Source: Elysia marginata (lineage: Eukaryota > Mollusca > Gastropoda > Plakobranchidae). Taken from it: a DNA stretch of 28,497 nt. The notes beneath the pieces were generated by a model. It saw nothing but the letters and a program-made list of their open reading frames with translations. It was not told where the DNA came from and searched no databases. The DNA is taken from NCBI GenBank assembly GCA_019649035.1, contig BMAT01005522.1:79545-108041 (forward strand), given 5' to 3'. Positions 21,901 through 28,497 of this stretch are shown piece after piece; within the stretch, counting starts at the first letter, position 1, and each line of letters starts with the position of its first letter. The position numbers were made by a program, and so were the translations under genes.

Positions 21901-23435
21901 TTATATCATCCTTATAAGTTAACTTGGGTGATTGGGATCTTTAGTCTATACATTTTCAGAAAACTATCATAACTTTAAGGAATTAATTATGTTGAAAAAC
22001 TTCAATACGATGCCTTATTTAAAAAAAAAATCTGAACAGATTTTATGTAAAAATCTACGCAACCTGAATATATGGATTAAGTCTCCATGTTTCAAGCAAA
22101 TCTAAAAGTTATTAATTTAGCATTATATTGTTTCCTGTTGCTGGAATATCATGGACAAATAATGCCACTGTCACTCCTCGTTAATACACAGGCATAATCT
22201 CGGATGCTGACAAATTTGTGGTGACGACCGAGGAAGAACAGTTACAGTTTTTTTTATTTGGAAAGGTTAAATATACCGCGACGGTGTTGTAAAGTTTTTT
22301 GATCATCACATCATATTGTAAGTTTGCCTGGTTCTGGTATAAAATTTTGCAAAGATATAACCATATTGGATTAAAGAACTACAGTCTAACTCTAGGCAGG
22401 ATTGGGGCTGTAGTGCGGTTCCCACTTTCTTCATTACACCAGTCTTAAACCAAATTGCTGCGCTAACACTCGTCTCAAATAAGTCAACGTGAATTAATGA
22501 AGCGGAAGTCATACACTTGATTTATAGAGTTTTTCTTGTTACCTCTTTTTCTTTGAAAACGTATTTTGTGTTCTTTATAACGTAGAAATCGGGATAAATA
22601 TTGCTTTGTACTGCAAGATACTTATTTTCTAACCAATCAATAAAATGTATTACTATTAATATTTGTTAGAAAATTAGTCTAGTATATACAGTAGTTACTA
22701 TGCTATCTGAAAAGGCCAACTTTAACTAGTTTGGGCGGTTGTGTCTGTTAATCCAGTTTTCTTTATCGTTTCTAGTTCTGTTTGCAGTCTCCCTCGCAAC
22801 GTCTCCGCCTAGCTTTGTTTCTTGTTGTAATAAGAGAGACTCAGATTTATGAGATTAGGCGTAAAATTAAAAGAGTTTGAAAGTCAAATCAAATGATAGT
22901 TTGGTATTGTGTGTTTCTAGATAAAGGCCACGCCTTGGATGGTATACAACCAACAGATGTTTTATGTTTAGCTCGACCTACAAACCTAGACCTAGCAATA
23001 TTACCAAAGGGTTTGTTTTCTTCTCCTAACAACTGTAGAGGGTGTTGAGATTACTATAGCAGTTATTTATGATCATTTTATAGGCTACTCAGAACTCTGA
23101 GTGTTTTTATCTTTGGATTTGTTGATTCACGATTATCCTTGTACGTGTGTCTGTTTACTTGGGCCTCAACTGTGCTCCGGCGCTAGCAGCAAAATTTTCA
23201 ACTCACGTTCCTCGATCTAATGATTAATAAATCACTGGTACCTTTACAATATTTTATGGTTACCGAGTTCACCCTGATTAGAGACGGTTATCTTCAATTC
23301 TTTCCCGTCCCCATCCTCAGAGTCCAGGCTGTTTTAGCTATAACTTATGGTGTACTTGTTGCGGTTTACCCAACCTGGTATAGTAATAGAATAGACTCTG
23401 TTCCAAGTTGCTTTTCATGTCCATATGAAACTGCA
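18970..23435. other. AT-rich gene-free stretch
   Basis: No gene is supported. A GA-rich tract occurs at 19656-19725. A more CpG-rich patch lies at 20640-20710. Frames at 20319-20525, 22306-22512 and 23220-23441 (about 68-73 codons) have no domain I recognise. TAGATCT-type words are seen near 19392 and 19615. Confidence 0.45.
19656..19725. repeat. GA-rich tract
   Basis: AGAGAGAGAG and AGACAAG words dominate the stretch on the plus strand. Confidence 0.75.
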
Positions 23436-23439
23436 TATT

Positions 23440-23760
23440 GACTTTATCAGTCCAATTTTGAAAACATCAAGTTGCATCGAATAAAATTTTTTCTCTACTC
23501 TTCATAATTTATGACCATTTTATCGACAAATATCTGAACACCCACGCCAAATAAAGAATTTCTTTTCAATTTTTCCTTTCCCTATCACTGTTTTTGCACC
23601 TTTTTAATGCTATGTTATGTTATATACTATTAGTCCGTATTTCTATCACTTTCTGTTAATTATGTTAAATATGTCGGTCTTCTTTTCCTGAGTATGTAAG
23701 AAAACATCTCACGAAGACCCAAAAAACGGAACAAAATTCAAGCCTAACCTAGGCTAGATC
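23440..23760. repeat. Diverged AT-rich repeat, outlying copy
   Basis: By eye this stretch is collinear with about 25815-26150. Shared landmarks are 'AGTCCAA-TTTGAA', CTTTCCCT, 'TGCTATGTT/TGCCATGTT', AAGAAAACATC and 'AAGCCTAA-CTAG'. Divergence is high, so boundaries are rough. Confidence 0.45.
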
Positions 23761-23768
23761 CAGAGGGC

Positions 23769-23820
23769 CGTTGCATAGTGCGAACGCTTGCAAACCGTTT
23801 TCCGTTCGCACTATGCAACG
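23769..23820. repeat. Perfect 18-bp inverted repeat (hairpin)
   Basis: CGTTGCATAGTGCGAACG (23769-23786) and its exact reverse complement (23803-23820) flank a 16-base loop. An 18-of-18 stem is unlikely by chance in such AT-rich surroundings. It may be part of a miniature inverted-repeat element, a regulatory hairpin or a replication-related structure. No transposon ends were identified. Confidence 0.9.
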
Positions 23821-23843
23821 CTAAATTTATCACCGTTCGCCGA

Positions 23844-23861
23844 GAGCGCTCGCGAGCGCTC
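23844..23861. other. Perfect 18-bp GC-rich palindrome
   Basis: GAGCGCTCGCGAGCGCTC is a perfect palindrome with five CpGs, 23 bp after the hairpin. The following 70 bp contain ATTGG (inverted CCAAT, 23907-23911), GGCGCCA (23924-23930) and CTTCCT, giving a CpG-island-like patch at 23760-23935. Confidence 0.9.
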
Positions 23862-24141
23862 GCGTGCAACCTTCGGAGGTAGTGCGCGGCGAACTAAACA
23901 ACGCTGATTGGCTGAATTTTCATGGCGCCACTTCCTTTCAAAATGTCAAGATCGAAAGTAGTCCTCTAGTCATAGGAGACATTTCGCCAATTTTTACTAT
24001 CATTAAATTTTTGTATCCAAAGCAGCTTAAGGAACAAGTTTTCAAAAATAAGCAGTCTTTTATTGATTGGGCCCAATTATTTTGTTAGGAATGTTAGTTG
24101 GTTCCATTTTAAAAGGGGTGGTCGCCATTTTAAAAAAGATG

Positions 24142-24210
24142 CTCAATCTGCTTTCCCGATTTTCACGTACGCGTATTGCGACACGGTGCGCGTGCTAAAG
24201 GTCTCTATTA
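24142..24210 (-). repeat. 69-bp dispersed repeat, copy 2 (inverted)
   Basis: Its reverse complement matches 9452-9520 at 66 of 69 positions, with sharp ends. The open frame at 24063-24293 overlaps it but has no domain I recognise, and the same frame is not kept in the other copy. Confidence 0.85.
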
Positions 24211-24299
24211 ATGAAGATCCTACACCAGTACTTCAATATCTTTTTTCAAAAATTATCAAAATGATGTTAAATACCGATTCACATGAAATTTAGGTGACT

Positions 24300-24797
24300 T
24301 ATTTCATACCCAAGGTGATTTTTCACTTTCGATATTTTTTTTTCTAATTTGGAAATGCAACGATGCAAATTCGATCGGGCTAAACTTAGCACAACCCGTC
24401 GGGGAAACCCATTTAACTGTTACCAAGCGGAGAGAGGGTGGTATCTGCCTATTTGCTGGCTAGATTGTATTGAACATATAAAGAAAAGACAGTTAATATG
24501 CTATATCGTGTAGCCTATTTGCTTTTAAACGGAAAATGAGTGGAGCAGTTACTGTAAACTGGACTTAAATATGTATTTTTTACCCCCTGAAAGGGCATAT
24601 AGAATTAAAATTTTATTTTTGAATGTTAAAAATCCGATAATGCTGTCAATGTCACATTTCTTATTTATACCTTACACAGGCCTATCCCAACTGCCTCACT
24701 TGAAAGAATGTTGGCCTTTAGTTTATACTTGCAGTCTTGAAATATTTTTACTGCCTGTTCCTATTCTACCGTCTTAGGTATAACAAGCTGGCACATC
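24300..24797. other. AT-rich gene-free stretch
   Basis: Nothing recognisable. The frame at 24571-24777 has no known domain. Confidence 0.45.
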
Positions 24798-24808
24798 CGT
24801 TCAAAAGA
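24798..24808. repeat. Target-site duplication, left copy
   Basis: CGTTCAAAAGA matches 25123-25133 at 10 of 11 bases. Confidence 0.7.
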
Positions 24809-25122
24809 TTGGTTGTTGGTTGATTGTTTGAATTTTAACGTCTCTTTTTCAACTACAAGGTTATAATATCAGAGACGGCGCTTGGGACAATTGAAAGTGT
24901 GCTGCTACACTGTGATGTAAGGAGCGCTTGCATACACCACACTCAGTCATATTATTCTGACACCGGGCCGACCAGACTTAACACTAAATCCATAATGCCA
25001 GACACCAGGCGGATCAGCTACTAATACCAATTTTAATGTCCTTGGTTTGACTCGGCCGGGGAACGAACCCGTACCTCCCGATCTCTGAGCGAGTGTCTTT
25101 ACCGCTAGGCTACAGAGCCGGT
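24809..25122 (-). mobile_element. tRNA-derived SINE (family B), copy 1
   Basis: Read on the minus strand it starts ACCGGCTCTG, with a perfect A box TAGCCTAGCGG (complement of 25102-25112) and a good B box GGTTCGTTCCC (complement of 25059-25069). A body of about 230 bp follows, with a tail of CAAACAATCAACC type. CGTTCAAAAGA (24798-24808) and CGTTTAAAAGA (25123-25133) flank it, a target-site duplication with one mismatch. It is the same family as 27900-28196, and its core (24937-24975) is shared with the SINE at 1695. Confidence 0.9.
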
Positions 25123-25133
25123 CGTTTAAAAGA
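25123..25133. repeat. Target-site duplication, right copy
   Basis: CGTTTAAAAGA, one mismatch from 24798-24808. Confidence 0.7.
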
Positions 25134-25311
25134 ACGAGAAACAGAAATAAAATATTACGAAATAAGACTATTTTTATCCATTTACGATGTCAACATTATC
25201 ATTTTAAAAAGTAAATGGGAAGATAGTGGACTTTGTATATTCTAAAACTTCTTATTATTCATTTTAATGTTGCAAAAAATCAAGGGTCATTATCTTTGTC
25301 TGGAATTTCAG

Positions 25312-25462
25312 GGGATACAGCACTGCCAATGTTATCTGGCGTCAAGCTGCTGTCTTTAGTCAACTACAGAAGAAGATTGGCATGGGGAGGCCACGTTTCT
25401 GAAATTCTATTCAACATAGCCACGCTAACAGTCTTCCAAAGGCATCATCGTTCAAAAGCCCC
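25312..25462 (+). CDS. Possible isolated exon, product unknown
   Basis: A 151-bp stretch with more balanced base composition than its AT-rich flanks lies between a pyrimidine-rich AG (CTTTGTCTGGAATTTCAG, ending 25311) and a GTAAGC donor-like word (25463). One frame is open through it and begins GDTALPMLSGVKLL. Another is open for its first two thirds. I recognise no domain, and no neighbouring exon is visible. It could equally be an old repeat fragment or chance. Low confidence. Confidence 0.2.
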
Positions 25463-25489
25463 GTAAGCTTGTGCAGTTTCTGTTTAAAC

Positions 25490-26700
25490 TATGTTTTCAA
25501 AGTCCTTTAGGTCTATCGAAACAAAATCTCTTAATTAATTTCTAGATAAACGTCAAGTTTTTTAAACACTTTATCTAGATTGTAGATGTGAACTTAATCT
25601 CTCAAAATAATTTCTCTGTCGACAGCTGCCCCTTAATTACCCCAGCTTCTCTCTCGAATGAGAATACAGTACAAAATCATCGTTCTTGCCTGCAAGCAAT
25701 TGGCTTCAAAGAGGGAGTTTGCCAACAGGAACGATTAGGCCTATTTGCGCTCTAATCTCTTTTCCAATAAGTCTACTGTTTTATGTTCCTCTTCATATCC
25801 TAACAAAACGACGTAATAAATCGATTAGTCCAACTTTGAACATATCTATTTGCATCACATTATAGTTGTCTACTTCTCTAAATTATTGTGTCTGTCGATT
25901 CTGTCTTAATCGCCCACCCCAAAAAATTCCAACCTTTTCTTTGTCTGTTTCTTCTTTCCCTGTTACTATTTTTCATCCTCTAATTACTAAATGCCATGTT
26001 TTTTAAAACTCAATTATTCTTTTCTTTTCATCTTAATTTATAAGAAGCAAATCTGGACCTCCTAAGAAATGGAAGAAAACATCATTATGTTGCACAAAAG
26101 ACAAAACAAAAATTTTTACAAAAAATCTACACTAAATCTAAGCCTAATCTAGTCTCTAAGTTTAAAAAGTCCTCAAAATCCAGATCTTAAGCCTAGATTA
26201 TTTGATTTATTTCTGGATCTAATCAAGTTTTGAGACACTTAATTGAGGTTGTAGATCTGTACCTAATCTAGATTATAGGACGGATTCGGGAAGCGGGCAA
26301 AGCTGTGTCATGTAATTTCATTATGGGTATTCTTCCCCGTTACGATCTTTTTCTTTGTTTTTTGTTTGGTTGCGTTTTTGTTCGTTTGGTTTTTTTGGAG
26401 GGGGGGGGGGGGTTGACTACCGCCCTTCACCCCTTAAATTGGAAGAAAGTATGACATGAAAAGCGTAAAACGAAAAAAAAATCAGTCAAAGCTTATCTAG
26501 GCCTAATCTATAGTTTAAGTTTGAATATTTTTCGTAGAACCTAAATAGGCTTTTATCTAAAAGCTAAAAATCTAAATCTAATTAAACGTTTAGATCTTAT
26601 TAAACATTTAAGACACTTAACAGAGACTGTAAGTCTAATCTAGATTCTATGATGAAGTTGAGAAAGTGGTGAAACTAAAATTTAATTACGTTTTTTTCGC
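25490..26700. repeat. Tandem cluster of a diverged AT-rich repeat (about three copies)
   Basis: Copies are recognised by the ordered landmarks 'AGTCCT', 'TTTCT-GAT-AA', 'TCAAGTTTT', 'A-ACACTT', 'TTGTAGAT-TG' and 'CTTAATCT/CCTAATCT'. The last landmark falls at 25591-25600, 26261-26269 and 26633-26641. A further partial copy is at 23440-23760. Spacing is uneven (about 670 and 370 bp). No coding frame or terminal repeats were seen, and the family is unknown to me. Confidence 0.5.
26400..26412 (+). repeat. Poly-G run (13 G)
   Basis: Thirteen consecutive guanines within the diverged repeat cluster. Confidence 0.9.
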
Positions 26701-26879
26701 CTTCTAATCTTCTTTATGGTATAAAAAGTTGACTATATTTCATTATTTAATATTCCCTTTCCAGGAGTTTTTTCATGTTCTTAAACTTTTCACATTAAAG
26801 CGCAATTTTTTACGTTAGATTGTTTCAAATTTCAAACACAAAAGCTTTGATAAACAAACGCGAACTTCAAAGCCGTAGC

Positions 26880-27275
26880 GGGAATTCCCACGACACAGTG
26901 CACTAAAAGCGTTCAATATAAAGTGAACAACACGTCATAGAAAAAAAAATGTTCAGACCTCTGCATACAGCCTGTAAGGCGTGGATCTCTAATACATAGA
27001 CACACAGACAGAACGACACTAGTACAAATTCATTATAGATATACACTGTTTTAAACAAATTGCCGGTTTTTTTTATAACAATGAAAGCTGTGTGCTATAC
27101 GTCTATTTCGTACTCTACGCGGAAATGTAACTTTAGTGAGTAAAGAGTTTGACGTAACACAACCTGAAATGCTTTTAGCAACGGCAGAAGTTGAGGGCTG
27201 ACCAGTGACGTCAGCGGTCACTTGTATCTAATGACCAGGGCGAGACATGGCGAGATTGTCGCTTCTTTGCGGTTA
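26880..27275. promoter_or_regulatory. Possible regulatory patch: kappaB, CRE, RUNX-like sites
   Basis: GGGAATTCCC (26880-26889) is a perfect palindromic kappaB-type site. TGACGTAAC (27150-27158) is a CRE/C-EBP-like variant, TGACGTCA (27206-27213) a full CRE, and TGCGGTTA (27268-27275) a RUNX-like word. Positions 27170-27280 are more GC-rich than their flanks. No adjoining exon is seen, and individual motif matches occur by chance, so this is suggestive only. Confidence 0.25.
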
Positions 27276-27279
27276 AGGA

Positions 27280-27885
27280 GCTCTTAGAATAATGGAGAGG
27301 CTGTTTTATTTAAAATAATTAAAATAGTCGAAGTCACTGACTTCCGTTCAAGTGAATTACGTCTGTTTCTACAAATGCTTTTCACGTAACTGTCGTCGTT
27401 TTTTTTCCCTTTACGTTTGGATTGCTGTTCTTAATTTTTAAGTTTAAAACACTATAGATTTAGTTACAAAAAAACTTTGTAAACAAATTTTAAACGCTGG
27501 ACTGACCTTACTAAAATTTTGATTATGGCATTTAAAAAAAACCCACCATAGGTGTGGTTTGGTCTGAATCAAGACGGCGTGGTTCACTTTACTAGGCTAT
27601 CCATTCTAATTTCAAACAAACTTGTGCACAAGTGTCAATTTCATCTATCTCTTCCAATTTCTGGTATAAGAACATAAGAAGTCTCAAAAACATTTTCGAG
27701 TAAAGGGTCGACCCAAATGAAATTTCTCTGCTAATTTAAAATCAAGAGTTATAATTGTTTAACCCCTAAAAGGACATAGAGTGGACTTTGAGAAAATTGT
27801 AATGACTATAATCATAATATGTCAACAAATCCCACTTGTACCTTATTCGCCCTTGCTGGCTCACAATTATCACTTGTAGTGATAC
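27280..27885. other. AT-rich gene-free stretch
   Basis: No gene is recognised. A small stem, TATCACT-TGT-AGTGATA (27868-27884), lies just before the SINE insertion site. Confidence 0.45.
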
Positions 27886-27887
27886 AC

Positions 27888-27899
27888 CACAGTCATGGT
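27888..27899. repeat. Target-site duplication, left copy
   Basis: CACAGTCATGGT, identical to 28197-28208. Confidence 0.88.
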
Positions 27900-28196
27900 A
27901 GTTGTTTGAATTTCAACGTCTCTTTTCAACTACAAGGTTATATCAGAGACGGCGTTTGGGACAATTGAAAGCGTGCTGCCACACTGTGATGCAAGGAGCG
28001 CTTGCACACACCACACCCAGTCACATTAACCTAACACCGGGCCGACCAGACTTAGTACTAAATCCATGATGCCGGACACTACGCGGATCAGCAGTTAATA
28101 CCAATTTAAAGTCCTTGGTTTGACTCGGCCGGGGATCGAACCGCGCACCTCCCGATCTCTGAGCGAGTGTCTTATGGCTAGGCCACAGAGCCGGTA
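27900..28196 (-). mobile_element. tRNA-derived SINE (family B), copy 2
   Basis: Minus-strand element beginning ACCGGCTCTG, with an A box TGGCCTAGCCA (complement of 28175-28185, altered by a small deletion) and an exact B box GGTTCGATCCC (complement of 28132-28142). The body follows copy 1 along its whole length with scattered substitutions and small indels. It ends in a CAAACAACT-type tail. A perfect 12-bp target-site duplication brackets it. The intact duplication suggests it is younger than the copy at 24809. The frame starting at 28120 (TRPGIEPRTS...) is the antisense of this head region and not a real protein start. Confidence 0.92.
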
Positions 28197-28208
28197 CACA
28201 GTCATGGT
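28197..28208. repeat. Target-site duplication, right copy
   Basis: CACAGTCATGGT, identical to 27888-27899. Confidence 0.88.
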
Positions 28209-28483
28209 GGCTGGTCGGGCCTGCCTAGTGCGGCAGTCCTGGTGGAAAGCCAGACTAGCGAGTGAGAGACAATCCGGCCGATCAGCATCTCCAACTCCCT
28301 ACGTGAAACAGTAAGAAGGTTTACAAAGACACTCTTTCCTAAAGGACCTCAAACATGTTATTGTTTTAGAATCCTGTAGAGGTAGCAGCTAAATTACAGT
28401 TCTATTTGAATCAGACTCAGATTGATTTAACTTTAAAAATAAAAACAGACTTGCAAGCATTTTAGAACTTTCATAAAACCATT
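28209..28483. other. GC-richer then AT-rich gene-free sequence
   Basis: Positions 28209-28312 are GC-richer with several CpGs and end near a donor-like GTAAGA (28311-28316), but no identifiable protein segment is present. The rest is AT-rich. Confidence 0.4.
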
Positions 28484-28497
28484 GGGGGGGGGGGGGG
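28484..28497 (+). repeat. Poly-G run cut by window edge
   Basis: The window ends within at least 14 consecutive guanines, so the real length is unknown. Confidence 0.9.

Noticed and set aside
23864..24293. Two frames (74 and 76 codons) after the CpG-rich palindromes
   Set aside because: No recognisable domain, the first lacks an ATG at its stated start, and the second overlaps the 69-bp dispersed repeat without frame conservation in the other copy.

Overview
The window looks like non-coding, repeat-rich DNA from an animal nuclear genome. It is AT-rich, and every long open frame either lies in a simple repeat or is short and unconvincing. There is no operon structure, no bacterial-style gene and no confident protein-coding gene. 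A mollusc, perhaps a gastropod, is my best guess. The grounds are tRNA-derived SINEs, decayed non-LTR retrotransposon ends, long triplet microsatellites and recurrent TCTAGATCT-type words. No single gene proves this assignment.

Layout. Positions 1-1440 are unannotated AT-rich sequence starting with an (AG)n end. Positions 1445-2180 hold a CT/GA-rich zone carrying a complete minus-strand SINE with a perfect 12-bp target-site duplication. Positions 2190-5060 are featureless apart from a C12 run. Positions 5065-5635 are a long (TAG)n tract next to a decayed minus-strand SINE head (5640-5816). Three more tRNA-type SINE heads follow at about 6740-6925, 7455-7560 and 7575-7885. Positions 10014-10345 hold the C-terminal remnant of a minus-strand non-LTR retrotransposon and its triplet tail. 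Positions 11210-11600 hold a plus-strand non-LTR 3' end with an 86-codon open frame. Positions 13381-14300 hold an L2/CR1-like LINE 3' end whose (ATT)n tail has expanded. Positions 18385-18550 combine CRE, ETS, NRF-1-like and TATA-like motifs just before a (GAA)n tract. Positions 23440-26700 contain diverged copies of an unnamed AT-rich repeat, a CpG-rich double palindrome, a SINE and a possible exon. Positions 26880-27280 are a second regulatory-looking patch. A second, better preserved copy of the same SINE family ends at 28196.

How the parts relate. Nothing here forms a pathway. The organising theme is retroposition: the large microsatellites at 5065, 10014 and 13998 each sit at the 3' end of a retroelement read in the matching orientation. 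Two SINE families with different tRNA heads share a 39-bp internal core. A 69-bp segment occurs twice in inverted orientation, 14.6 kb apart, at about 96% identity. I found no undescribed biological system that I can defend; these repeat relationships are the observations most worth testing.
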